Shown: piece by piece, positions 8,860 through 16,726 of the stretch
Position numbering within the stretch: the stretch's first letter is position 1
How the letters are laid out: every line of letters begins with the position of its first letter
DNA from: Chloroflexi bacterium RBG_13_51_36
GTDB lineage: Bacteria; Chloroflexota; Dehalococcoidia; GIF9; AB-539-J10
DNA: 64,000 nucleotides
Direction: 5' to 3'
NCBI GenBank assembly: GCA_001796515.1
Contig: MGMS01000010.1
Location: forward strand, 82,209 to 146,208
Translations under genes and position numbers: made by a program
The notes under the pieces: generated by a model
Told to the model about the DNA's origin: nothing
The model's database searches: none
The model's input: the letters and a program-made list of their open reading frames with translations, nothing else

Positions 8860-8898
8860 GCGGCATTGTGCTCGTTATCTCGCACTCTTATTGATGCG

Positions 8899-9495
8899 TT
8901 AGAATCTGAAGATTAGCCTTAGGATTGCTAGCAGGATAGTGAGAGCGGTACCAGCAACATTGCCGACATCGGTAGTATCATCGATATCAGGAGTATGACC
9001 CACATCCATGGGAGTGGACAGGAATTCTCCAAGCCTTCTCAGCGTCCCAGTTGAGCGTCCGCTCTCGTGTGATTCTATCAACTGAGCGATGCGTTCTTTT
9101 AGTTTCTCATCTGGGGGGCTTTTCTTTGCGCGCATTAGTTCTTGACGGAATTGCTGATACTTCGTGAAGATGCCTCTGTTGAGCCAGATTCCGTGACATG
9201 ATGGGCAGCGCACTAAGACAATATCCCGAGGGAAATACTTGTCAGTAAATCGGGCCATTGCGCAATCGTCTCTGGGGCAAAATAGGGTGGAATTCTCAAT
9301 CGTAGAGGGTGTCCGTAGAATTCCGGTATCCAGTATCTCGATTTTCTCTGCCTCTCCTTGTTTTGCCCGAAATGGCTCTGCCTCGTCGAACCAGATACCC
9401 CCACACTTCTCACACTGATCAATGATTATCGGTCCACCGTAATGCCCCACTATTCTGACCTGGTGCGTTTGAGTCCTATCGTTGGGGCAGAGCAT
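8899..9495 (-). CDS. Double zinc-ribbon protein (zf-TFIIB type) with C-terminal membrane helix
   Basis: 198 aa from ATG 9495. The ORF track begins at a TTG (9558) with no ribosome-binding site, while ATG 9495 lies exactly six bases behind a TATAAT box, which suggests a leaderless message. Two zinc ribbons are visible: CPND ... CEKCGGIWFD and CPRDDC ... CPSCHGIWLN. The centre is charged and helical, and the C-terminus (TALTILLAILRLIFRF) is a membrane anchor. Proteins of this type are common hypotheticals. The role is unknown. Confidence 0.75.
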   Translation of the reverse strand: MLCPNDRTQTHQVRIVGHYGGPIIIDQCEKCGGIWFDEAEPFRAKQGEAEKIEILDTGILRTPSTIENSTLFCPRDDCAMARFTDKYFPRDIVLVRCPSCHGIWLNRGIFTKYQQFRQELMRAKKSPPDEKLKERIAQLIESHESGRSTGTLRRLGEFLSTPMDVGHTPDIDDTTDVGNVAGTALTILLAILRLIFRF

Positions 9496-9501
9496 AGGTT
9501 C

Positions 9502-9507
9502 ATTATA
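9502..9507 (-). promoter_or_regulatory. -10 box giving a leaderless start for the zinc-ribbon gene
   Basis: On the minus strand TATAAT is followed by GAACCT and then the ATG, so the A of ATG falls at the expected transcription start. A TTGGCG is present but 20 nt upstream, which is longer than ideal. Confidence 0.5.
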
Positions 9508-9653
9508 TCGCACAGCATACGGAAAAACGCCAATTCCAGGGATACGGTTTGAATCCAATGGAACAACAACAAGAACAGTTTCTGGGGGAGTTCAGAGACA
9601 GATTGAGGCTGTATTAGAGGATTTAACAAAACACTGTTCTGTTGACGTTCGGT

Positions 9654-9708
9654 GAATTCCAGGAATATCATGCCAATTAGACCTACCATGAATCATGTGG
9701 TATCCCTT
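9654..9708 (+). repeat. Dispersed intergenic repeat, copy D
   Basis: GAATTCCAGGAATATCATGC then CAATTAGACCTACCATGAAT. It lies between two minus-strand genes, so here it is on the opposite side relative to transcription compared with copies B and C. Confidence 0.7.
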
Positions 9709-9746
9709 GGAATGTCGATCGTCGACGATTGGCAGAGGTCCTTGGC

Positions 9747-10601
9747 TCAACGCCTTCGGCGGCGTCTTAGCAGAGACAGGAACAACAATAAGCCAATTAC
9801 TATGAAGAAGAAATATGGCGGCGAGGCGGCTCCTTCGCCGGTTCCGGCAAACGCTATCGCCGCGTTGGGAGGTGCTATCAACGGAGCTGCTCCTTCAGCA
9901 GGTATTTCGTAAGCAGGTGTCTCGGCAAGAATCTCGTAGGCAGGTATTTCCATATCGAGATACTGTTCGGGCGCCCAACCCAGAGGGTTGTTTCTGCCGG
10001 TAGCCTCGGCCCAGATCCATCCTGGCTCACCCTCCAGCTCAAAGAAAACTGTTGCCTCGTTATAATCAGGTAGATAGACCAACGCAGCAGTGTGTTCAGA
10101 GAGAAGCATTATCGCCGACCGGAACCCGGCGGCTTTATACATGACCGCCAGTAATACCGTCATGTCTTCACAATCACCATTTCCAAACCCATCCTCCATA
10201 ATAGACGTCGCCAGTTCGTCGGCATTCCGGGCAAACTCCTCGTCTCCACTCCAGTCTACGTCAGAGGTGTACCTCACCCTGTCACGGACAAAACCGAATA
10301 TTGCCTCCGCCCTCTGTATTGGGTCTGAGTATTCATTGGCAATCTGCTCTCCCAGGCTATAGGCGACGTTAGCCTGTTCCCCAAGACTTTCGAAGGCTAT
10401 AACCGGACGAAAGCCTGTCTCACTTATTTGATAAAAACCATCTTCATCAAAGGCCGTGGTCCTGCATATGTCCCAGTCGTCAAAGGTATCGCCGCCCCTC
10501 GTGTAGAAACCTTCGGATGGAAATGCCCAGGCATAGCCAGCAGTCATCGCTGCAGCTAATAGAGCAGCTACTAAACCCAGCAAAACCCAGGTTCTCTTCA
10601 T
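9747..10601 (-). CDS. Secreted transglutaminase-like protein with C-terminal membrane anchor
   Basis: 284 aa. It has a signal sequence (MKRTWVLLGLVAALLAAAMT), a transglutaminase-like core with catalytic Cys144 in GDCED and His170 in SEHTAALVYL. The third residue appears to be Glu199 (WAEATG) instead of Asp. A short repeated linker (AYEILAE, then AYEIPAE) leads to a final hydrophobic helix (FFFIVIGLLLFLSLL) capped by six Arg. That tail resembles a sorting or retention anchor. The ATG overlaps the stop of the upstream DUF350 gene by 4 nt, so the two are co-translated. It is probably a protease or amidase-like enzyme outside the membrane. Confidence 0.8.
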   Translation of the reverse strand: MKRTWVLLGLVAALLAAAMTAGYAWAFPSEGFYTRGGDTFDDWDICRTTAFDEDGFYQISETGFRPVIAFESLGEQANVAYSLGEQIANEYSDPIQRAEAIFGFVRDRVRYTSDVDWSGDEEFARNADELATSIMEDGFGNGDCEDMTVLLAVMYKAAGFRSAIMLLSEHTAALVYLPDYNEATVFFELEGEPGWIWAEATGRNNPLGWAPEQYLDMEIPAYEILAETPAYEIPAEGAAPLIAPPNAAIAFAGTGEGAASPPYFFFIVIGLLLFLSLLRRRRRR

Positions 10602-11083
10602 AACGGTCCGGTCAGTGCCGCATGGAGTATCAATCCGAAGAAAACGAGATAACCAAAAACATGTAGCCCGGCAGCCACCGGGTTTTCATTAATACGGCCA
10701 AACGGGATATTGGGGGTTAGCTTGTCCACCACGTAGAATAGGGCTACACCAAGAAGCAAGCTTATCACAAAGCTCACAGCTAGGATCCCCCAAGTTCTGA
10801 AATCGAAGATGTACCACACTATTGGAGCTGTGACGGCAGTCAGCGCAGTAATCGCGCCATGGATAACAAGACCAATCAGGATGAAGAAGCCGGCTATGAA
10901 CAACCCGATGGCCATCGGGCTTTCCCGTATACGCTCGTGATAATCGACTTGGCGGATAAGAGCGTCCATTGCTCTGACTCCAAGCCATGCCAGAAGCGCA
11001 GAGACGACGACGAGCAATACGACCTTAGCTAACCATATCAGAACAATTACCCAGAAAGGGACGCCTAGACCTAACTCTGGCAT
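10598..11083 (-). CDS. DUF350-family membrane protein
   Basis: 161 aa with a perfect ribosome-binding site (TAAGGAGG). It has four or five membrane helices in two similar halves: a polar connector followed by a helix with ESPMAIGLFIAGFFILIGLV in the first and ENPVAAGLHVFGYLVFFGLI in the second. This internal duplication, with the conserved Asn/Ser-Pro, is the DUF350 signature. Function unknown. It is translationally coupled to the transglutaminase-like gene. Confidence 0.75.
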   Translation of the reverse strand: MPELGLGVPFWVIVLIWLAKVVLLVVVSALLAWLGVRAMDALIRQVDYHERIRESPMAIGLFIAGFFILIGLVIHGAITALTAVTAPIVWYIFDFRTWGILAVSFVISLLLGVALFYVVDKLTPNIPFGRINENPVAAGLHVFGYLVFFGLILHAALTGPL

Positions 11084-11434
11084 ATCAGTGCCTCCTTATT
11101 ACTTGTACTCGATTAACTACGGTGGCCTAACACAGGTTCCGACCACGGTCATTTGTTATGTAAGGTTCACAGAACTACTGTATTTTTCGCGGAATGACGG
11201 GACGCCGCAGTGTCCCGTACACCATCTACTTACAGAGCTATTATAGCATGGCACTTGTCTGTCCCCAGTATCCTGCTTTACGGTTCTTAGGACACCGTGC
11301 AAGTCAGGTACGCCACAAACCAGGTGTTGTATGCCGGGACTACCACGCACTGTACTTGCAGCATACCGTAAGGGGTGCTTAAATTAGATGTAAACGGATT
11401 ACGGGACAAAAGACAAAAGGAGGTGTTAGCAGAA
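11084..11434 (+). other. Divergent intergenic region of 351 bp
   Basis: No gene is seen. It holds a hairpin ACGGGAC-8 nt-GTCCCGT at 11197-11218 with no T run, an AT-rich TATTATAGC further on, and repeat copy E. It separates the divergent DUF350 and DUF4389 genes, so promoters for both should lie here, but no convincing -35/-10 pair stood out. Confidence 0.6.
11284..11333 (+). repeat. Dispersed intergenic repeat, copy E
   Basis: TAGGACACCGTGCAAGTCAG then GTACGCCACAAACCAGGT. Compared with the consensus it lacks one base in the centre and carries several transitions. Confidence 0.55.
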
Positions 11435-12076
11435 ATGGCAAAGGAAACGTCGCGGACCCCATCCAAGTATCCCGCCACTCTGGCAATCGACTACCCGGAC
11501 AGGCCCCTTAATCGGCTGACCACATTCTTCAGGATGTTCACGCTAATTCCAATCGCTATTATCCTGGCTTTAGTAAGTGGCGCGGTCTTTGGGAGCAGAA
11601 TGCATAACTGGTACGGGTTATTTGCTGCGGGAGGTATCTTGTTTCTGGCGACATTACTCATGATTCTTTTCCGGCAGAAGTACCCCAGGTGGTGGTTTGA
11701 TTGGAATATAGCCTTGGTCAAGTTCAGTACACGCGTTGGCGCTTATATTGGTTTGCTTACAGACGTATACCCGTCGACTGACGAAGAGCAGTCGGTCCAC
11801 ATCGAGATCCCCTATCCCGACGTCCCCAAAGACCTTAACCGGTGGTTACCGCTGGGGAAGTGGTTGTTCGCTCTGCCACACTACCTCATCCTGGCTGTCT
11901 TGACGGTCGGGGCCATCGTTTGCGTGGTGATAGCCTGGTTTGCTATCTTGTTCACCGGGCGGTATCCTAGAGGTCTATTCGACTTTGTGGTTGGCGTAGG
12001 TAGATGGGGGCTTAGAGTAGGCGCATATGCTTTCTTGCTGACGACGGACCGCTATCCTCTTTTCAGTTTGGACTAG
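11435..12076 (+). CDS. DUF4389 membrane protein
   Basis: 213 aa. The true start is the ATG at 11435 because AGGAGGTG lies 9 nt upstream; the track's GTG 11375 is too early. Two related halves: RPLNRLTTFFRMFTLIPIAI ... FDWNIALVKFSTRVGAYI and LNRWLPLGKWLFALPHYLIL ... GRYPRGLFDFVVGVGRWGLR followed by TTDRYPLF. The second half is the typical DUF4389 unit. Function unknown. The protein is predicted to have four helices. Confidence 0.8.
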   Translation: MAKETSRTPSKYPATLAIDYPDRPLNRLTTFFRMFTLIPIAIILALVSGAVFGSRMHNWYGLFAAGGILFLATLLMILFRQKYPRWWFDWNIALVKFSTRVGAYIGLLTDVYPSTDEEQSVHIEIPYPDVPKDLNRWLPLGKWLFALPHYLILAVLTVGAIVCVVIAWFAILFTGRYPRGLFDFVVGVGRWGLRVGAYAFLLTTDRYPLFSLD

Positions 12077-12098
12077 ATTTAACTGGCAAGATTAGCCG

Positions 12099-12150
12099 GA
12101 ACTCTAGGGACACCATACCGGTCTGGCTTACTGCAAATCAGATATCAGGT
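12099..12150 (+). repeat. Dispersed intergenic repeat, copy F
   Basis: CTAGGGACACCATACCGGTC then TGGCTTACTGCAAATCAGAT. Starts 23 nt after the DUF4389 stop codon. Confidence 0.7.
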
Positions 12151-12177
12151 CTTGGGTATTGCTCAGGAGAAACTAGA

Positions 12178-12582
12178 ATGAGAAAAGCAGCAGGTATTTT
12201 GATGATAGTTCATAGTGTGAGTACGATAGCCTTTATGGTTGGTTTTTTGATTCATTTTTTTTGGGGGCCAGCTACTGAAGGCTCTCCCCTTGTTATGGGT
12301 CTGGCAGCCATTATTGCGGGTGTATTTATTATCAGGGGTGGGGTCTTTTGCCTTAAGAGGAAATCTTGGGGAATATGCTTCGCTTCAAGCATTGTCCTCT
12401 TGGTTTTTATGATTCTTAATTTGCTTACTTTCGTCCCCTTCAATCCATTTTGGCCAGATCTTCCTCTTTGGGTAGTCTATTTTGTAGTTGTCCCTCTCTC
12501 CCTACCTTTAGGGATTCTCCCACAGACATTCGTTTGTCTCAGGAGAAGCGAGTGGCAGAAGAATTCTTCGCCGACTGGGTAA
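12178..12582 (+). CDS. Small four-helix membrane protein
   Basis: 134 aa with four hydrophobic segments and a short polar C-terminus. Upstream GCTCAGGAG precedes the ATG by about 9 nt. No family recognised. A second short frame begins inside its last 31 bases. Confidence 0.6.
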   Translation: MRKAAGILMIVHSVSTIAFMVGFLIHFFWGPATEGSPLVMGLAAIIAGVFIIRGGVFCLKRKSWGICFASSIVLLVFMILNLLTFVPFNPFWPDLPLWVVYFVVVPLSLPLGILPQTFVCLRRSEWQKNSSPTG

Positions 12583-12719
12583 TTGCTCAGGGTTATACAG
12601 TGTTTCAGGACTGGACTTCGTTCTACAATGAAGAGGATTTCCGAGTGGACGTGCAACCGGATGGCTATATCTGCATATGGGAGAACGATGGCGATGCAAC
12701 GGCCGTATATGTCCCATGA
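12552..12719 (+). CDS. Possible 55-aa protein overlapping the previous gene
   Basis: A GTG at 12552 stands 6 nt behind AGGAG. The frame gives a soluble, aromatic and acidic peptide (AEEFFADWVIAQGYTVFQDW, then FRVDVQPDGYICIWEND) with protein-like composition. The overlap with the upstream gene suggests translational coupling. It could also be the remnant of a larger gene. Confidence 0.4.
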   Translation: MAEEFFADWVIAQGYTVFQDWTSFYNEEDFRVDVQPDGYICIWENDGDATAVYVP

Positions 12720-12821
12720 CAGTTTGCGGACTTGTGCAAATAGCTTGACAGGAACTGCGCAAGGTCCTAGCATTTAACTGTAGAAGATTCATCCGAAAAC
12801 GACTGAACTGATGCAATTGCC

Positions 12822-13223
12822 ATGTCAAAGCTAAGCGTCGGAGGCATACAGCGGACCGCACGAATTACCTCGCTAATTCTCGGGATTGTACCTATTCTTG
12901 TATTTCTAGGCTTTACTATCCATCTGCTAATTGCCAAGTATTATGCCTGGCCTCATAATGGTCTAACGTGGTCGGAAATTGAGGTGGCTTTTGGTGCTCA
13001 GCTATTGTGGGGGCTAGTCTTAGGAGGTCCTCTGTTAATTGCCAGATTTGTCGCTGAAAGAAAGCCTCTCGCCGGGGCCATAGTCATGCTGATTCTGGCT
13101 ATCCCTTTTGTTTTTACGCCGCTTATAGCCCTTGATAGAGATGACTGGGCAGCCGCTATTGGATTAATATACATAGTCCCTGCTATTTTGTATTTGATAT
13201 CCTGGAGGAGGGGCAGGCTTTAG
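12822..13223 (+). CDS. Small four-helix membrane protein
   Basis: 133 aa with hydrophobic segments at about 16-38, 55-72, 80-98 and 108-125 and an Arg-rich end (SWRRGRL). The ATG has no clear ribosome-binding site. It resembles many unassigned four-helix proteins and I cannot name its family. Confidence 0.6.
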   Translation: MSKLSVGGIQRTARITSLILGIVPILVFLGFTIHLLIAKYYAWPHNGLTWSEIEVAFGAQLLWGLVLGGPLLIARFVAERKPLAGAIVMLILAIPFVFTPLIALDRDDWAAAIGLIYIVPAILYLISWRRGRL

Positions 13224-13268
13224 CATCCGTAGACAATCCTCCCTAAAAATGTAGCGGCCAGCAACTTG

Positions 13269-13315
13269 GCTTCCGGGGACAGCATACCAACCAGGCCTAC
13301 TACAAGGTAGGCACT
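13269..13315 (+). repeat. Dispersed intergenic repeat, copy G
   Basis: CCGGGGACAGCATACCAACC then AGGCCTACTACAAGGTAGGC. It lies 46 nt after the previous stop codon, in a convergent gap. Confidence 0.7.
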
Positions 13316-13316
13316 A

Positions 13317-13358
13317 AGTGAGGTTCTCCGGTCGCTTCGCTCACTCAGAGTGACAAGG
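13317..13358 (+). repeat. REP-like repeat of the TGTCATTCTGAG/GAAGC type
   Basis: Read on the minus strand it gives TTGTCACTCTGAGTGAGCGA then AGCGACCGGAG. Similar units occur at 14639 and 49331. It abuts copy G and the end of argG. Confidence 0.5.
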
Positions 13359-13370
13359 GGCGAACGGTGG

Positions 13371-14573
13371 TTATTCGGGTGGTTCGGGTTGCACCCTGGC
13401 CTGGGTCCTCACCGGCAGACCCCAGATATGGATGAAGCCGGGGGAGGCGCTATGGTCGAAGACATCCCCCTTATCGTAGGTAGCGAGACTGTAATCGTAA
13501 AGGGAATAGGGCGACTTTCTGCCCACTACCTGGCAGTTGCCTTTGAAGAGCTTCACCCTTATGGTGCCGGTGACATATCTCTGCGTACTTGCTACATAGG
13601 CGGCTAAGTCCTGACGCACACCTGTAAACCACAGCCCGTTGTAGACGAGGTCGGCATACTCAGTGGCTACCCTGGCCTTGAAGCGGAGTTGCTCTTTGGT
13701 CAGCACCAAATCCTCCAATGCCAGGTGAGCTTTCAGCAGGACCACGGCTGCCGGCGCCTCATAAATCTCCCTGGATTTTATGCCCACCAGCCTATTTTCC
13801 ACGTGGTCGATCCGGCCTATGCCGTGTCTGCCAGCCAGCTCATGAACCTTCTGCACGAGCGCGACAGGCTCTACCTTCCGGCCGTTAAGGGTTACCGGTA
13901 TCCCTCTTTCAAAACCAATGTCCAGATAGGCAGGCCGGGCCGGTGTCTTTTCCAGGGACCTTGTCCACAGGAAGATATCGTCAGGTGGTTCGTTCCAGGT
14001 ATCTTCGAGCACACCACATTCAATGCCACGGCCCCAGAGGTTCTCGTCTATGGAATAGGGACTGGCCCTGGTGACAGGGATAGGGATATTGTGGGCCTGC
14101 GCATATTTGATTGTCTGCTCGCGGGTCATCTTCCATTCCCGGGCCGGGGCTATTACCTTTAGCTCGGGGGCTAAGGCAGCTACACCGACATCGATCCTCA
14201 CCTGGTCGTTGCCCTTGCTCGTGCAGCCGTGAGCGACCATCCTTGCCTTTTCCTTCTTAGCCGTTTCCACCAGAAGTCGGACGATGAGAGGACGTCCCAG
14301 GGCTGTGGATAACGGATACTGCCCTTCGTAAACGGCATCCGCCCGGACGGCTGGGAAAACATACGACTTAATAAAGTTTTCTTTGGCGTCGATGACCAGC
14401 GCTTTTATGGCTCCGACTTTGAGGGCTTTCTGTCTGATGGCCTCCAAGTCAGGGACATTGCCGATATCTACAGTGAGGGTAATGACCTCCAGGTTGTATT
14501 TTTCCTGAAGCCATCTTACAGCCACGGAAGTATCCAGGCCACCGCTATATGCTAGTACTACTTTTCCTGCCAT
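13371..14573 (-). CDS. argG: Argininosuccinate synthase
   Basis: 400 aa, full family length, with AAGGAGG before the ATG. The N-terminal AYSGGLDTS is the PP-loop for ATP. Further conserved stretches are AHGCTSKGNDQVR, PYSIDENLWGR and the C-terminal LYDYSLATYD. It joins citrulline and aspartate in the arginine pathway. It is the last gene of the minus-strand arg cluster, separated from argD by a repeat-filled gap. argC and argH are not in the window. Confidence 0.97.
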   Translation of the reverse strand: MAGKVVLAYSGGLDTSVAVRWLQEKYNLEVITLTVDIGNVPDLEAIRQKALKVGAIKALVIDAKENFIKSYVFPAVRADAVYEGQYPLSTALGRPLIVRLLVETAKKEKARMVAHGCTSKGNDQVRIDVGVAALAPELKVIAPAREWKMTREQTIKYAQAHNIPIPVTRASPYSIDENLWGRGIECGVLEDTWNEPPDDIFLWTRSLEKTPARPAYLDIGFERGIPVTLNGRKVEPVALVQKVHELAGRHGIGRIDHVENRLVGIKSREIYEAPAAVVLLKAHLALEDLVLTKEQLRFKARVATEYADLVYNGLWFTGVRQDLAAYVASTQRYVTGTIRVKLFKGNCQVVGRKSPYSLYDYSLATYDKGDVFDHSASPGFIHIWGLPVRTQARVQPEPPE

Positions 14574-14592
14574 TTCACAGCCTCCTTCGGAG

Positions 14593-14636
14593 AAATCCGA
14601 AATCCTAATATCTAATTCCTAAACAAATTCAAAATA
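14593..14636 (+). repeat. AT-rich repeat AAATCCTAA...AAACAA...TCAAAAT, plus orientation
   Basis: AAATCCTAATATCTAATTCC then TAAACAAATTCAAAAT. The same type of sequence occurs inverted at 14711-14757 and again at 18661-18705, so the argG-argD gap holds an inverted pair. Confidence 0.5.
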
Positions 14637-14638
14637 TG

Positions 14639-14677
14639 TGAGATTGCTTCGTCGCCTTCGACTCCTCGCAATGACAT
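14639..14677 (+). repeat. REP-like repeat (GAGATTGCTTCG ... CGCAATGACA)
   Basis: GAGATTGCTTCGTCGCCTTC then GACTCCTCGCAATGACAT. This is the common GTCATTGCGAGGAGC...GAAGCAATCTC repeat seen in many bacterial genomes. It sits between the two inverted AT-rich repeats. Confidence 0.6.
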
Positions 14678-14710
14678 TGTTCTAGGTCGCCACGTTTTGG
14701 TCATTGGGGT

Positions 14711-14757
14711 TTTAGATTTTGATATTGTTCAGCATGTCGTATTTAGTGTTTAGGATT
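14711..14757 (-). repeat. AT-rich repeat, inverted copy that supplies the argD stop
   Basis: On the minus strand AAATCCTAAACACTAAATAC then GACATGCTGAACAATATCAA. The last codons of argD (QNPKH and the TAA) are read from this repeat. Confidence 0.5.
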
Positions 14758-15945
14758 TTGTATCTCTCCCAGTGCCTCTTTCAAAATGCCTATCGCCTCG
14801 TCCACTTCTTTTTCAGTTATGATTAGTGGCGGCATAAAACGCAAGGCATTGGGCTTCAGTCTATTGACCAGTAGGCCTTTATTCAGGCAAGCCAGTAACA
14901 ATTTGTCGCCTATTTCTTGGTTGAATTCCAAAGCTATCAGGAGCCCCCGACCTCTCACGTCGGTAATAAAATCAAATTGCTGCTTCAGGCTTCCCAGTTT
15001 GGTTAGAAAGTAATTTCCGACTCGTTTGGCCTGTGCCGGTATCTTGTGGTCGATCTGGTACTTCAGGGCGGCATGAGCGGCGGCGCAAACCAGCGGGTTG
15101 CCGCCAAAGGTGGAGCCGTGTTCGCCCAGGGAAAAGACGGAGGCGGCTTCCTTAGCCAGGAAAGCGCCAATGGGCACACCGCTGCCAATTCCTTTAGCCA
15201 GAGCCATTATGTCCGGCTCAACTCCGTACTGCTCATAGGCGAAGAGCGTCCCGGTTCGACCCGCCCCCGTCTGAACTTCGTCCAGAATGAGAAGGATGCC
15301 CTTCTCCCGGCACCAGCTTTGCACCTTCTTGAGATAGTCATTGTCGGGTATGTTCACCCCACCTTCTGCCTGGATTGGCTCCAGCAGTACAGCGCAGGTC
15401 TTCTCGCTGGTAGCTCCCTTGATTGCCTCGACATTGTTATATTCCACGTTGATGAAACCGATGGGCAGAGGTGTGTAAGATTCCTGAAATTTGCTTTGTC
15501 CTGTGGCGGCGGTCATAGCCAGAGTCCGCCCGTGAAAGGAGTTATAGGCAGTAATGACCTCGTAGGCGCCGTTCAGTCGAAGCTTGCCGTACCGACGAGC
15601 CAGTTTAACTGACCCTTCGTTAGCTTCAGCGCCGCTATTGCAGAAGAAAACCCTGTTTAGACAGCTGTACTGGATCAGGAGCTGAGCCAGCTCTAGTTGG
15701 GGCACAGTATAGAACTGGCTGGACGTATGGATCAAAGTCCTAGCTTGCTTTTCCAGGGCCTTTACGACCACCGGAGGGCAGTGCCCCAGGCTATTTGTTG
15801 CCCAGCCAGCGGTAAAGTCGAGGTATTTGCGGCCCTGGTCATCCCAGGCTCGAGCCCCCTTGCCACGAACTAGGGTCACGGGAGCTCTCTTAATCGTCTG
15901 TAGAAATAGCTTCTTCTCTAAATCCTGCCAATCATTCTGAGACAA
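14743..15945 (-). CDS. argD: Acetylornithine aminotransferase
   Basis: 400 aa from a TTG at 15945, chosen because AGGAGGT lies 7 nt upstream. The track's 16020 start would overlap argB by 89 bp. PLP class III features: FCNSGAEANEGSVKLAR, SFHGRT, LILDEVQTGAGRTG, ALAKGIGSGVPIGA (with the PLP Lys) and GEHGSTFGGNPLVCAA. It converts N-acetylglutamate semialdehyde to N-acetylornithine. The start overlaps the argB end by 14 bp. The C-terminal five residues come from a repeat sequence. Confidence 0.93.
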   Translation of the reverse strand: MSQNDWQDLEKKLFLQTIKRAPVTLVRGKGARAWDDQGRKYLDFTAGWATNSLGHCPPVVVKALEKQARTLIHTSSQFYTVPQLELAQLLIQYSCLNRVFFCNSGAEANEGSVKLARRYGKLRLNGAYEVITAYNSFHGRTLAMTAATGQSKFQESYTPLPIGFINVEYNNVEAIKGATSEKTCAVLLEPIQAEGGVNIPDNDYLKKVQSWCREKGILLILDEVQTGAGRTGTLFAYEQYGVEPDIMALAKGIGSGVPIGAFLAKEAASVFSLGEHGSTFGGNPLVCAAAHAALKYQIDHKIPAQAKRVGNYFLTKLGSLKQQFDFITDVRGRGLLIALEFNQEIGDKLLLACLNKGLLVNRLKPNALRFMPPLIITEKEVDEAIGILKEALGEIQNPKH

Positions 15946-16726
15946 TTGTTGTACCTCCTGATTCTGTTTGCCGGGCCTTTGCGGTGATGTCATCACGCAA
16001 GGCGCCGGCGACTTTGCCATTTATGATACGCACGACCTTCGCGGTAGTCAAAGCTCTAAGGCTGGCTTCTATTTTAGGAATCATACCACCGGAAGCCACG
16101 CCGGAGATGACCATATCTTTCGCCTCAGCCAGGTTGAGCCTGGGCACCACCTGCCCCGAGCCATCATGAATACCATCAACATCGGTCAGGAATATCAACT
16201 TCTCTGCAGCTAAGGCTGCAGCGATCTCCCCTGCCGCTGTATCTCCGTTGACATTCAGTAGAGTGACCCTGCCTTCCACCGAGCCGAAACTTATGGGCGC
16301 GACTACTGGCATATAGCCGGCCTTTAGCAGGAGTATCAAGGGACTGGGGTCAACAGCGGTAATCTCGCCGACATAGCCCATCTCGGGGCTCTTGACGCTT
16401 GCCCAGAGCAAGTTCCCGTCACAGCCGCTCAGGCCGACTGCCCTGCCGCCCAGAGCCTGAATAGCTACTACCAGTTCCTTATTCACCAACCCGCCCAGGG
16501 CCGCCGCCACCACCTTCAGGGTCTCGGCATCGGTGACTCTCAAGCCATTCACAAAGCTAGTGGGAATGCCCAGTCGAGCCAGCCACTCCGAACTCACCTT
16601 GGCACCACCGTGAACCGCCACCAAAGATTTGCCCTGCTTCTGAAGCTCCACCAGGTCTTCTAAGGTAGTATCATGGCTGCCTAGAGTGCTGCCCCCAATC
16701 TTGACGACAACGATTCTCTTCTGCAT
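15932..16726 (-). CDS. argB: Acetylglutamate kinase
   Basis: 264 aa. Conserved parts are VVKIGGSTLGS, VAVHGGAKVSSEWL, RVTDAETLKVV, LNVNGDTAAGEIA, LIFLTDVDGIHDG and SGGMIPKIEASLRAL. It phosphorylates N-acetylglutamate. It lacks the N-terminal helix used by arginine-sensitive hexameric forms, so arginine inhibition of this enzyme is less likely. The ATG shares one base with the argJ stop (TAATG). Confidence 0.93.
   Translation of the reverse strand: MQKRIVVVKIGGSTLGSHDTTLEDLVELQKQGKSLVAVHGGAKVSSEWLARLGIPTSFVNGLRVTDAETLKVVAAALGGLVNKELVVAIQALGGRAVGLSGCDGNLLWASVKSPEMGYVGEITAVDPSPLILLLKAGYMPVVAPISFGSVEGRVTLLNVNGDTAAGEIAAALAAEKLIFLTDVDGIHDGSGQVVPRLNLAEAKDMVISGVASGGMIPKIEASLRALTTAKVVRIINGKVAGALRDDITAKARQTESGGTTIVSE

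Noticed and set aside
11084-11434. tRNA or small structured RNA gene in the 351-bp gap
   Set aside because: One 7-bp hairpin is present but no cloverleaf, CCA end or T-loop consensus.
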